64,000 nucleotides of DNA. Source: Acarospora socialis. Lineage: Eukaryota; Ascomycota; Lecanoromycetes; Acarosporales; Acarosporaceae. Positions within the stretch are counted from its first letter, which is position 1. The number at the start of each line of letters is the position of its first letter. This document shows positions 22,507-33,349 of the stretch, piece by piece. The stretch lies in the NCBI GenBank assembly GCA_025617375.2, contig JAMYGW020000007.1:1178001-1242000 (forward strand). The letters run 5' to 3'. The notes under the pieces were generated by a model. The model was not told the DNA's origin, searched no databases, and saw only the letters and a list, made by a program, of their open reading frames with translations. The position numbers were made by a program, and so were the translations under genes.

Positions 22507-23879
22507 CGATCGCCGATCCAAGGCTGCGTATCACTTTCCCGGGCACGTTGTGTTGCAGAGTCCGTTCTGGCATATCAAGCGTGTGTATCTGTCCAAACAC
22601 AAGTCTCCATGATGAGATAATTATTCCCAACGCTGCGACATCTCGAGACGTGTGGCGGTTGCTGTTGTGATACTGTCGAAGTTGTGGCACACTCGAACTT
22701 GTTTTGGACGCGGAACCTACGATGTGATGAATTTGCCTTGGGGTTCATGTGCAGAAGGAAGGTGTGGCTGCAAGTGTGCTTTCCATTTCCTGATCGTGAA
22801 TTTGTGGTATATATTTTATTATTCCACTTACTTCCTCCGCAGTACCGGACCGTGGCCGAGTGGTAATAAGCCCTCGACCCACACCGGGAAAGTTAACATA
22901 CTCATCTCAAAGGGCAAACCAAGACAGACACCCATCTCCCCCATATGCCTAGTGGCCAGATATGCAATTAGGTTCCGCTGTCTGTCCCGGGATTTGGGGG
23001 GATCCCGAGCAGGAGCCGCATACGTCCCCCCCGACCGGTACGCCGTCAGAGATCGATCGAGCGACGCAAAATCCCCACGCGGGGGGTTTTCATAGGATCC
23101 TTCCTCAACTGGGATCTGAACTTTTGCAACTTTTGCAGGTTGTGAGTTCGAGTCTCGGAGTCAGCACAACCACCACCACTTTAACTGTGACTTGTTCATT
23201 TATCCAAAGCACAGAATCATTATGCTTTTCCGATGCTCATGTTTGTTGAATATTACTCAAGTCTATTGAGAGTAATACAGGTTCGCAATGCAAGATGGTG
23301 ATACTTGCTTTGGAATTCACTGTTACCAAGTATGAAAGAGGCCTACATATTCACTCAGTATCTAGGCGACCAGAATCCTATGGGAATCAGAACGTGATCG
23401 CTTAGATTGACTGCTCAATCTGTTGTCACAGAAGTTCGGCGCCCTAGCTATAGGACTAGATGGCACTTGGGTAGAGAATTCAGCTTTCTCTCCTTTCAAG
23501 TTTCTTGAAGTATCGAGATCGCAGTGATTCTTGCCTTCCTGGGATAGAAGGAGGCAACATCGCCTTAGTATTGTTACTGGAGTTGCCTTCAGCCAGTCCC
23601 AACCATTAAGTCATAGTTGCTATCGTAGTAAGATCTCTGTCTCTAGGAAATTCTTGCTCAAAAGAGCTATCAAGCTCAAACGATGCAAGTACAATTCCGC
23701 AAAATCCCACGCCTACCGTTCAGAGCTGGTCTGATACCCGCTGCCTGACAGGAGTGCATGCTTTCCCCTAGCACGGTTACCAACGCCGACCACAAACGAA
23801 TCTTCACATCACCCATTACACCACATCCCCAAGCCGTGACACCTTACATCACCAGCAACCCCCAGAGGGCCACTCCACA
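22507..23879. other. Intergenic, 1.4 kb
   Basis: No protein gene seen. It contains the Pol III-like element described separately at about 22840-23165. The remainder has no recognisable feature. Confidence 0.5.
22840..23165 (+). ncRNA. Possible Pol III transcript: A-box and B-box about 290 nt apart
   Basis: TGGCCGAGTGG at 22853-22863 matches the A-box of class II tRNAs exactly, and AGTTCGAGTCT at 23145-23155 is a good B-box. Between them are strong hairpins: CGGGAT (22990-22995) with ATCCCG (23004-23009), and AAAATCCCC-ACGC-GGGGGGTTTT (23068-23090). The tRNA acceptor arms do not pair well around these boxes, so a normal tRNA is unlikely. It could be a structural Pol III RNA, a tRNA split by an insertion, or a decayed tRNA-derived element. 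Confidence 0.3.
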
Positions 23880-24848
23880 ATGTCGACGACCCATATCCCT
23901 CGTTTCCTCCTCCCACGCGGTCCAATCTTCCGCCCATGCCCCGACTTCAACCCCCAACCTCGACTCCTCCACCCCCCAACCTTCCTCTCTCGCGCCGCAT
24001 CCAACAAACCCTCCTCCTCCACAAAACCCCGCGCCCTCGAAAAGCCCGCCAGATTCAACCCCCCTTCACATCCATCCCGCCTCAACCGGCCTCCACCGCG
24101 CCAATACCCCGGCCCGCCGCTGTCCGCAACGGAAAAGGAAGCGCAGAAAACGAAACAGTACCCGCATATGATGCCGGCCGAGGGCTCCTTCATGCACTGG
24201 TTCCTGACCAGTCGCGGGATCCATGTGTGGTTGACGCTCGTTCGTCTTCCCCTTTTGTCTTCTCCCTCTCCCAATTCCCATCACCTTATCTCTATCTGCC
24301 AGTCCTGGAACCGGAACCGCTGACCTCTGTCTGATTCGTGAACGAAAAAGGGCACGCTCTTCTCCCTCGCCCTCTACACCTTCCTGACCAACTTCCGGCA
24401 CACCTCCCCCTTCGCGCACCTCCTTCCTCCGATCTCCACGCTCCTCGCGCACCCGTTCCAGTTCGTCGCGACGTATGTGGAGGTGTATAAATTGCACACG
24501 GCGCGTATCAGCGCGGAGACGGCGGAGCGGCGGCGGAGGAAGGTCGAGGATGTGAGGAAACGTGGCGAGTATAGGAAGGCGCATGGGTTGGACAAGAGCG
24601 AGGGGTTTGGCGGGTGGACGGCGAGGGAGGAGGGGGAGGAGTTGGGGACCGGGTTGAAGGTGCTGGGTGTGGGTGTGGGTTCGGGTGAGGGTCTTGGTGG
24701 GACTGTGGGTGGGGGCGCGGACTTTAATGAGGGGGTGGATGGGAGGGATGGTCAAGGGGAGGAGGAGAGTGAGAAGGAGCAGGAGGCAGTTTATGCGGAT
24801 TGGGAGGGGAGGAAGAAGCCGGTTAAGAAGTGGTTGGGCATATGGTAG
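23880..24848 (+). CDS. Predicted mitochondrial single-pass membrane protein, unknown function
   Basis: Exons 23880-24239 and 24351-24848 give 285 aa. The first 60 residues are rich in Arg, Ser, Pro and hydrophobics without acidic residues (MSTTHIPRFLLPRGPIFRPC), which suits a mitochondrial presequence. KTKQYPHMMPAEGSFMHWFL leads into a hydrophobic segment completed by the splice (VWLTLGTLFSLALYTFLTNF), one predicted membrane helix at about 115-135. Then AHLLPPISTLLAHPFQFV and a charged helix (TAERRRRKVEDVRKRGEYRK) follow. The C-terminus is Gly- and Glu-rich and ends KKPVKKWLGIW. The motif pattern looks like a conserved fungal mitochondrial protein, but I cannot name a family. The 111-nt intron has donor GTTCGT and acceptor AAAAAG, both weak, though phase 0 is kept. 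Confidence 0.7.
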
Positions 24849-25000
24849 CTGCGGTTTAGGGGGACAAGGGTGTTGTATAACGCAAGGGAGGAATATGAGA
24901 AACGTCATGCACTGCTCTGAGGAAACGTCCGCGTTAAAAAGATCTTTCTTTCGTGGCCCGCTTAATCGTGCGCATCGATACAATGAGGCCTCTCTGCAGC

Positions 25001-26384
25001 TCACCCAACATCTACCCCCTGCAACCCATCCAACACCTCCGCCGCAACCCCACCCTCCCCAACAACCATTTCGATCATCCTCCTCACCAAATCCCTCTTC
25101 ATACCCCCTCTCGGCGGCACCCACACCCCCTCCTTCCCCTTCCCTAGCCCACCACTACCCTCCCTCTTTCGCATCACTTCCTCCTCACTCTTCAGCGCAG
25201 TACCACCCGCAGCCGTGTTCAGCGAATCCGGCACCCCCGGCGGCGTAACTCGAGCTGGGGGGTCGATGGTGCGTATGGCAAGGATGCGGATGTTCCGGTC
25301 TTTCCTCTTGTTACGTTCTTGTACCGCGGTGTCCGACTGAGAAGGGGAGGGGGAGAGGTCCTCGCTGACGGAAATGGCGAGGATCGAGTCGGCGACGGCG
25401 AGTTCTTCTTTTGTGGGGTCGAAGATAATGTTTTGGCCTACGGCCATGACGAGGAGCGTTACGGGTGGTCGGTATTCGCGTTCCGACTCACGTTGTGGAG
25501 GCTTTTTGTTGTTGCTCTTGCTCTTGCTGTTGTCGCTGGTGGGAGGGTGATGGGGTGATGTTGAGCGTGGGTAGAGGTACGTCGAAGCGTCCCAATCGTC
25601 GTCGAAAAGGGGATCTTCGTCTAGTTCGGACTTGAGGCTTGGCAGGCGGGTGGAGAGGAGGGCGAGGTGGGTTGTCAGGGAGAGGAGGGGAAGGGGGTAG
25701 GAGAGGGGTGGAGAGAGCAGGAGGATCTAGACGGCTGCAGTTAGATACATATACAGCAGACATATACAGACGCGAGAGATAGACTAGCAAGAGAATTGGG
25801 TGGTAGAGGTCGTCAACGGCACTGATGGGCATTGATTTCCAAGAGCTTACATCTATATACAGTTTCCAGTGAAACCGCCCATTGATCCAGAGTCTATCCG
25901 GTAAATCACCAGATGCGAGAAGGGCTTCGTTCAACATCGCAGCCAGAAACACAGGCATCGCGTCGTCGTCCCTGAATCCTGGAATCTCAATCGTCATCTC
26001 CACCCAGCTGTTATCGCCGGCACCTTTCCGTCCTGTCGCTCTCTCAGTGTTTGCTCCATCCTCCTCCTCCTCCGCATCCCCCATCTCCTCATCTTGCCCG
26101 CCTGTACCGAGATGCACGCCATGTGCCACTTCTCCGCTGCTGAATCGTACAGGAGTTTTCTCGACCTCAGCTTTGACGCCCACAATTGCTTCGGTGCCGT
26201 CCGCGAAGCATATCCGCGCGCTGCCGTTCGCACTAGGTAGAATGTCGGTCTCGGCGACTAAGGGCCGGAACTGTGTGGGCGCGCGCGAGTCTGGCCGGAT
26301 CGGAGGGTTGAGCGCGAGAGATGAGTGCAGGTAGGAGAGCTCGGCGGGGGAGAGAAGTGTTTGCGCGGCGGTTAGAGGAGCCAT
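25001..26384 (-). CDS. RRP42: Exosome core subunit Rrp42 (RNase PH-like)
   Basis: Subunit of the six-membered RNase PH-like ring of the RNA exosome (3'-5' processing and decay). Exons (minus) 26384-25851 and 25726-25001 give 419 aa. RNase PH features: LSPAELSYLHSSLALNPPIR, PDSRAPTQFRPLVAETDILP, NGSARICFADGTEAIVGVKA, then LPDRLWINGRFHWKLYIDIL after the intron (GAT|GTAAGC...CTAG|ATC), and PVTLLVMAVGQNIIFDPTKE. It is longer than yeast Rrp42 (265 aa) because of an acidic insertion (DEEMGDAEEEEDGANTERAT) and a Ser/Lys/Asn-rich loop before VTLLVMAVG. Eukaryotic ring subunits lack catalytic residues. Rrp42 is chosen over Rrp43/Rrp45 from the N-terminal pattern. Confidence 0.87.
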
Positions 26385-27436
26385 TCGCGGCTCACTGTGA
26401 GGTTCAGGAGCGGCAAAGTTCGTCCTTCCGCCGTCAACAGGCCAGAGAGCTCTTTTGGTGGAAGTTGATGCCCTGGCCTTGAGATATGCTATATGATCCG
26501 TGCGCTTATCAGTAGATGCTGACTAAGCTGGCCAAGATTACGCGTGTGCTGGGTGGTTGCATCGTAACGCTTTGGATGCTTGTGATAGTGTTGTCTCTCA
26601 AAGGGGTGATAGGTGACCAACTCGACTTGAATACCATCTGACTGCGGCTACGAAGGCGACATATTTACATCTGGTTCACGGAGTTGCATCAATGATGGAT
26701 TTTGCTGTCGTACAATACAGTTGATATTGAAGAAGCAACGACCCTGCTTCATAAGGGGCATGGCCCCAGTCGACATAAACCACTCCTTCCTACCCGATAA
26801 AGATCGACAATAACTAGATTACAGTAAATGAGCGGAGATACATGGTCTGCTCAGCCATACTGCAATATGTAGTAGCGACAGGTGAAAGATTGGAAGGAGA
26901 TGCTGAGTTCAGCCAGTGAGCAAAAAGCAAGATGCTAGAATAGATGGCAAGTAATATGGTGTAATGTAGCGGAGTATTTAGCGAAGGCCAGAGACGGAAG
27001 GAAATCTATGCGAGTTGGTTGGGTATGAAGCTCGAAAAACATAAAGGGTATGAGGCCGAGAAAAATTGACGGTTGAAACTAAGGAAGAGATGGGTATGAA
27101 GCTGAGTTGCAAAGAAGTCCCGGCGCCCTCGACAGACCATGGAAAGTGAAACTAGACACGAGGAAGGTCTACAGCAGCCCACAGCCCCGAGGCAAACTCC
27201 TGTCTAAGCTAAAGAAAGTGCAATTTGTCCCCTTCCTTCCTGTGCCAAAGAGATAATAGCCGCGGGACAATAGCCACAATTGAGATAAGCTGGTGGTAGC
27301 GGCGCCGCTGCAATGTGAAGTAAGGTCATGTGTTCTTGGCGTCGGACGTGAGCGAGAAGCCGGAGAAACCAGCCCCTGCTCTTCTAGAGAACTGGAAAGG
27401 TAGATTCGAGGAGATGTTTGATTTAGGTGGAATATA
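26385..27436. other. Intergenic, 1 kb
   Basis: Between two minus-strand genes; probably promoter of RRP42 and a long 3' UTR of the kinase. No gene seen. Confidence 0.5.
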
Positions 27437-30040
27437 TTATTTGTAAGACGGTCGAGCTGGGTATAAGTCTGTGGTCGCGGAAGCGCTCCACTCGTTCTCT
27501 TCGTATGGCGGCGTAGGCCACTTGGGGGCTCTTTCCTCTACCGGACGACTCTTTCCGATGTTCAGCGGTTTTGTCGGCTCATCGAAGACATCCTGGCCGA
27601 ATAAAACGCCGTTGCGCCTAGCGGAAGGGGATGGAGTTGGGTAAGGATTGCTGCTTAATGTAACAGTAGATGCAGTCTGTCGTAATGGCGGCCGGTTTGC
27701 GTCTTTGTGAGCGAGAGCATTGCGACGGCTCTCAGTCTCAGCTCTTATGTTCCGATCTAACCGCTTGACCGCTTTATGGGCGGTATTGAGGACCTCATCG
27801 AGCAGCTCGTCCTCCTCATCGGGAGTTTCATAGCGATGCACAGGATGATTTGACATCTGCAATGCTCGTCTGGTTCGGCTAGAGATTGGACCATAGTTAT
27901 TGCTTGCGGTAGCGGAAACGGTCTCGTTGGAGCTCAATTGCTGGCCTTGTGGCAAAGAATGATGGCGCTTGAGTGTCGGGTGAGAGAGCAATATTGGTGC
28001 GCGTTTGGTTGTACTGTTTGGCTGGACGAGGCTTGCTTGTGACGGTGTCTCTATACTATACCTGACATTCTGAAGAGCTCTGTCTAGCTCCGTAAAGTCG
28101 GGGTTCGACGTTGGATTCGACGCAATTGGAGGAGCATCAAGAGCCATCGAAGATCGGTTACTCGACCATGGGCCACATCCGGCGTTGGCTTCGATGTCAT
28201 CCGAGTTCGGTGAGAGAGGAGTAGCGTGCCGTCCCGAGAGCCTGCGAGCCCTTTTTCGAAGGTGCGAGAAGAAGCTTTCTTTCTGACCATTCGGTGGTGA
28301 GACGAGACCTCCATTACCGTTTAAAGCCCTCTCAGCTTCTTGACGATGAATGTCAGCGTAATGATTCCCGTTAGATGCCACCGAGAGCTGCCGCCCAAGC
28401 TTCTTCGCTGTCTTCTCATCCAAGATTGAGGATCTTTTACCCCCTTCCTCGCTTGTAAGGCTACCTGTCGCTTGAGCAGTCACAGCGTCCGATAACGGTG
28501 AAATTGGTCGGATGGACGGGAGAATGGGCATCGGAGCCCCAACAGACGGGGTTATACCATTTGTCCATGTGGCTCGTTTGTTTACCAAAGGACGAGCCTT
28601 GGCTGCGATTGGAACCTCCAGCGTGGTGGTAGAATGTACAGGTGATGGTCGAGGCGACTTTGTCTGCTTGGTACGAGTCTGCGTCGGGACAACCGGTGCG
28701 CTATCTCTGGTTATCAGGGATCGCCTGAACCATGACGGTTTTGAGGATAACGCCGGGGGATTATCATTAGGATCTTTTGAACTCTTGTAGCTAAGATCCG
28801 AGTGCTTCCGACTGAGAAGACGCGAAGCTGACGATTTCGGTCGCATCGGGTCTATTGCATCTGCGAAATATTCGTGGCTCATGGCCTGAGCGGAAGTTGG
28901 ACGATTTTTGGGATCCCACATGAGACACCACGTGACAAACGCACTGAGGGCTGCCGGCCACTGAGGAGGCTGCAGGATGGTGTCCATTGAGTGTGGGGCC
29001 ATCTGAAATGAAATTAGTGCCGCCTTACCAGAGGTGAGAGCCAAACATGCCTTGGGGAAGGAGAAACCCAGCTTCTGGGCGAGTCTAGTGCCTTCCCTCC
29101 AATCTCCTCCTCCAACTTGAGCACCGCCCTTGTTATACCAATTACCAGGACTTCCCATGATTTCACACACCCTCCATACTTGATCCACCTCATTCCCACC
29201 AGGAAACAGTGGCTTGAGCGTAGCAATTTCCACGGCCATTGCCCCTATGGCCCACATGTCTACCGGTGCAGAATATTCGCCGGCTCGAAGGAGAACTTCA
29301 GGAGCGCGGTACCATCGTGTAGAGACGTAGGTGGTATAAGGAAGCTTGGAATGGGTTTCTCGAGCAAGGCCAAAGTCCGCAATCTTGACGGTGTACAGTG
29401 GAGGCGTCGACGGCGGTGTCACAAGGGCAGAATATCGTCTGAAAGTGTTCCCAGAGTCCTGAGGGGCTGACGTCGATACCAGAATGTTTTCGGGTTTGAT
29501 ATCTCGGTGAAAGAAGTTGTGGGCGTGTATGTGCTCAAGACCAGCAAGGATCTGAAACAGTATGCTCTTTACACTGCCTCCATCCAGACACTTGTGATCG
29601 CGAGCCTTCATCAGTTGATAGAGATTGCCGTCCATATACTCCATGCAGATGTGTAATTTCCTGCTCATGGGGTCGAGGAAGATGTCCATCGCGGGCACGA
29701 GATGAGGGTGGACAGGCAATGACCGGAGGAAGATGACCTCTCGAAGCTCCAGACATGGTGCGAAGGAGTCGAATGTTTTCTTCATCGTCTTGATAGCGAC
29801 CTGCAAACGAAGATTCAGCGACCATGAGCAACCACAGTACAAGCCGTGAATACTCACCAGTGTCCCTCTCCGTGCGACGGAAGCACCAGCGCTGCGTACA
29901 CGCGCCAGAGCCACGCTACCAAAGCTTCCATCGCCAATTTCTTTCATTACCTCGAACCTGTCTTCCAGACATGCCGTCGACCCGTTGCTGTGAGAAGCAT
30001 GAGTCGAACCCCGGCCGGGGAACTCATAAGAAACGGTCAT
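27437..30040 (-). CDS. CMGC protein kinase, Ime2/MAK/ICK (RCK) type
   Basis: Exons (minus) 30040-29858 and 29800-27437 give 848 aa. The 57-nt intron is a multiple of three, so an unspliced frame reads through, but it would insert 19 residues between RRGTL and VAIK. Kinase domain about 29-400: Gly loop IGDGSFGSV, VAIK lysine, catalytic loop HRDIKPEN near residue 160, DFGLA, and activation segment TTYVSTRWYRAPE with the TxY motif of MAK/Ime2 kinases. An insertion before DFG (DSGNTFRRYSALVTPPSTPP) is also common in fungal Ime2 homologues. The C-terminal 440 residues are Ser/Pro-rich and disordered. Yeast Ime2 drives meiosis; in filamentous fungi homologues regulate sexual development or light response. 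Role here is inferred. Confidence 0.88.
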   Translation of the reverse strand: MTVSYEFPGRGSTHASHSNGSTACLEDRFEVMKEIGDGSFGSVALARVRSAGASVARRGTLVSIHGLYCGCSWSLNLRLQVAIKTMKKTFDSFAPCLELREVIFLRSLPVHPHLVPAMDIFLDPMSRKLHICMEYMDGNLYQLMKARDHKCLDGGSVKSILFQILAGLEHIHAHNFFHRDIKPENILVSTSAPQDSGNTFRRYSALVTPPSTPPLYTVKIADFGLARETHSKLPYTTYVSTRWYRAPEVLLRAGEYSAPVDMWAIGAMAVEIATLKPLFPGGNEVDQVWRVCEIMGSPGNWYNKGGAQVGGGDWREGTRLAQKLGFSFPKACLALTSGKAALISFQMAPHSMDTILQPPQWPAALSAFVTWCLMWDPKNRPTSAQAMSHEYFADAIDPMRPKSSASRLLSRKHSDLSYKSSKDPNDNPPALSSKPSWFRRSLITRDSAPVVPTQTRTKQTKSPRPSPVHSTTTLEVPIAAKARPLVNKRATWTNGITPSVGAPMPILPSIRPISPLSDAVTAQATGSLTSEEGGKRSSILDEKTAKKLGRQLSVASNGNHYADIHRQEAERALNGNGGLVSPPNGQKESFFSHLRKRARRLSGRHATPLSPNSDDIEANAGCGPWSSNRSSMALDAPPIASNPTSNPDFTELDRALQNVRYSIETPSQASLVQPNSTTKRAPILLSHPTLKRHHSLPQGQQLSSNETVSATASNNYGPISSRTRRALQMSNHPVHRYETPDEEDELLDEVLNTAHKAVKRLDRNIRAETESRRNALAHKDANRPPLRQTASTVTLSSNPYPTPSPSARRNGVLFGQDVFDEPTKPLNIGKSRPVEERAPKWPTPPYEENEWSASATTDLYPARPSYK

Positions 30041-33000
30041 GATAGCTTCGCTACTGCGGACAGCCTTCCCCAGATGGGTCGTGTATACGGATCGAACCGG
30101 AGTAGAGGAGTAAATACGCTGACGGCAGCGTCAGTATTAATTGTTTGCTCTGAAGCGAGAACGCGTGGGAGAAAGCCTACACAAACCTAACCGATCGTTC
30201 AAAGCCTGGCGGTCGACGACAAAGTATCGGTCTTGCTCATAGCTCGTTAAGATCTGAACGACAGCTCTTCCAGTACAGGTCATTCGGGCCAAAAGGTGAG
30301 AAACGATACTGTAAAGGGTTGTTGGCAGCTGCGTGGGATGGAACGGAAGGAGTGGGATCGTCCGAGTCTCGAATGGAGCTCTCTAACTGGGACGTTTTCG
30401 GCCAAGGAGAGAAAAGCTTTCGACCGTTCAACAGCGCGCCAGGGTCACGGCCTGCGGAAGCTAGTCCGGCACAAGGTGCCAGGTGTGAGAGGGAGAGATT
30501 GAGGTCCCACGTAGCGTGTGGCTGCTTTTGACCGGGTTTTATTGGGGTCGAGGTATGTTGCACAGAGGTTCGAACGATCTGCTTCGACGACAGTGCAGCT
30601 GTCAAAACGAGCGGAGGACTGCAGCAACGAATCTTGGAATGGTGCAGTCAAAGTGTCACGATAACGGTAACAGCGTACGGTGCTTGTCCACGCAGACAAG
30701 GTGGTGATGACTGGCGCTTGGTGCCGTCAGTAGTCGCGGAGTGCATCACTTTCCGCTCAATTGGGGCTGTTCTATGAGTAGTTCCGTCATGCGTGGGACA
30801 AGACGAAAGGGTTGAGATTGGATGGCCCGTTGTAAAGTTCTGGAATTTGATGCACCAAAAGGATTGATCAATATGACCGTAATGATCCGGATGCGTAAGT
30901 GTGATGAGGAGGTAGTTACTGGTAAGTTGGCTGCCAACACAACGATGCCCGGGTCAGCTCTTCGAGACGCAGCGATGCTGTTTGAGTAGGTACATAGAGT
31001 ACCTGACAGGGATACGCGGCATAAACGTTAACTTAATTAACTATCGTCTTCGTACCAAGCTGTCAAAGCACAAAAGGGGCAGCAACGGTGTCAAGTCCCG
31101 AAGAAGGTCGATGTGCAGTCGATCAACACTCTTGGTGCAGCAGGCAGGCGTTAGTGTACCAAAACCTACCTCATAAATTGAATTACCTTAGGTATCAATG
31201 GCGGCGAGAGTTTCGATGGCAAAGGGGACCAGTCCGGGTGGAGGCGAAAACAAAAAGCATCTTTCCGGGCCAGGGCTGACGCTGAGCGTAGAAGGTAGAG
31301 TACTCCGTAGTTGTGAGGGAAATTACCTACACATTAGACATACGAGTTTGAGGTTGCACCGATTCGGACTTCATTAGTACTCGTCGCAATAATAACATAC
31401 TGCATTACCATGTGCTCACCAATCCACTACCTTACCTATACCTAGGTAGGTAGGCACACTGTTCTGTATCATCGCGCTATTTGTCGTGTTAAACGGTGAT
31501 TGGCAATCTTTTCAGAAATCATTCGACTTAGCTACTCTACCTACCTAAGGTAGGTACTCGTACTATTGGTGCCTCCAAGGTTACGACGTAGGTACTGTAC
31601 TGTAAGCGTCCTACTGCAGCCTGCAGAACTAGCACTGAGAAAGTTGCCCTCATATGGTAGAGCTGCTCACTGACCTTTCTCATTCCAAACCCCTGAGTGG
31701 TGGTAGTTACTCAATCACAGTGTGGATTCTTGCAGGCCCGGCTTCTCGTCCCTTGACTTTCATACCTAAGGTAAGGTAGATTGGACAGTACTACCTAGGT
31801 AAACCTTCACCAAACAAGGCATACATCCATGTTTCGGCTCCGGTGAGTGGCGTCTCTTAAAGGAGGAAGCGTTCCTGACTTGCAATTGGATCGATCATGC
31901 ATCGTCGACTGCTCGAACTTTGATTGGTGAGAGCTGCTTCTTTTCACCGGGGCGACCCGTCTCGGGACTAACGGAAACCCATCAGAGTGGACTGTGGGAT
32001 GCTGCGGAGTTTGTCTGTCCCACATGTACAACTAATCAACTTGCGGCATGAATATCCTTCAAGACAGCAATCTTGTTGCAGCATGCACTCTCACGGTGCA
32101 GCTGTGGCTGCCTTGGACAGAGAGAAATCCTCCGGCCTCGCGCATAAGCTGAAATGCTGCATGAATGAGGAGGATATCTGCTTACCTAACGATGAGACAA
32201 GCAGTACTTCGTACCATGGTATGACTTCCGGAACAACAGGGAGGTAAAACAGCAACAAACCATAACCGACGAGACGAGATGAGATGAACCACCGTCAAAA
32301 ACTTGCTCTGAATCAATAACTTCATGTTTGTACAGTACCTAAACAGTTGGACGAGAAGTTGAACTTTTGAGTACCTAGGTAGACCACTTCATGTTTGTGC
32401 AGCACCACGTTCGAGATGTACTCCATTACTCCTGGGCTTAGTCTCTCGGAGCATATTTATCGCCGCAGGAAGGTTTGGTCCACCCGTGAGGTAGTGGGCA
32501 AGGTTACAAAATGGGTCTCAATTGAGGCCAGTATGTTCAAGCCTTGTAACAGCGTGTGAGTCCCAAGAGGACACCAGAGTCTGGGCGGTGGGACTCGAAG
32601 AAAGTCCATCATTTGATGGCAGAGAGCTGGCATGAACTGGAAAAACAGATTGGATCAACTATAAGAGATTCGAACCAGAAAGGTATTCAGTACAGTTTCT
32701 CAACTACGCAGATCCACTTCAGGGTACAAGGTCACGGAAAGTTCGAAGCTGGTGGTAGTGGCCATGGCAGCATCGCAGATAATGGCAATCACGGACTTGT
32801 TTGTTCTGCTACAGAGCAAACAGAATGTTAGAATCCAGGAGTGTTTTCCATCTATGTCAACCTCAGAACGTCACTGCATGTATTCCCTGAATAGATCGAG
32901 ATGTTGTACCCGTAACTTGCAATGTCGCTCAACTTGCTTGACCCTCTGAATGCCCTAATTTCGTACTAGCCTATTCTGATCTTGAGCTGGTTGGCAGAGC

Positions 33001-33349
33001 TTCACTACTTCTAATTCACTTGAACACTCTCATTCTTGCATGGCCGTGTTAATGTCAGGCAACTGTTCCTTCCCTCATCTCCGCCCACGGTAACTCTACT
33101 AGATGCTACGTCCACATCAGCAAGCGCGAACCGTGGTGATACAGCACGGCAAGGGGGCTTGTGCCAGTTACCGCAAAGATTAAGAAACTCTCGCTTTCAG
33201 TCTATTCACCTGTTTACCCGGATCACTCTGGCAAGTGAGTCAGCACATCTAACATTCCAACCAACAACTCACATTCCGATCTCGAACGCAGGTCGTCCCA
33301 TATCCACCACCACCACGCGACGACTACATAGTCGAACCTCTGAGCACCA
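30041..33349. other. Gene-poor region, 3.3 kb
   Basis: No coding region could be supported. The first 600 bases probably hold the kinase promoter and 5' leader; the last 350 precede the Stc1 gene. The middle is rich in TACCTA/TAGGTA motifs. Confidence 0.5.
31433..32378. repeat. Dispersed TACCTAGGTA / CCTACCTA motif cluster
   Basis: CCTATACCTAGGTAGGTAGG at about 31435-31455, CTACCTACCTAAGGTAGGTA at about 31536-31556, CCTAAGGTAAGGTAG at about 31765-31779, TACCTAGGTA at about 31792-31801, and GTACCTAGGTAGACC at about 32371-32385. The motif is palindromic and also appears singly elsewhere (about 41650). Confidence 0.6.

Noticed and set aside
22846-23170. Functional tRNA-Ser/Leu with a long intron
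   Set aside because: The 7-bp acceptor stem and part of the T-stem do not pair, so I did not call a tRNA; kept only as a candidate Pol III element.
32556-32831. 91-codon open frame in the gene-poor region
   Set aside because: Starts without clear context, no motif, no splice partner.
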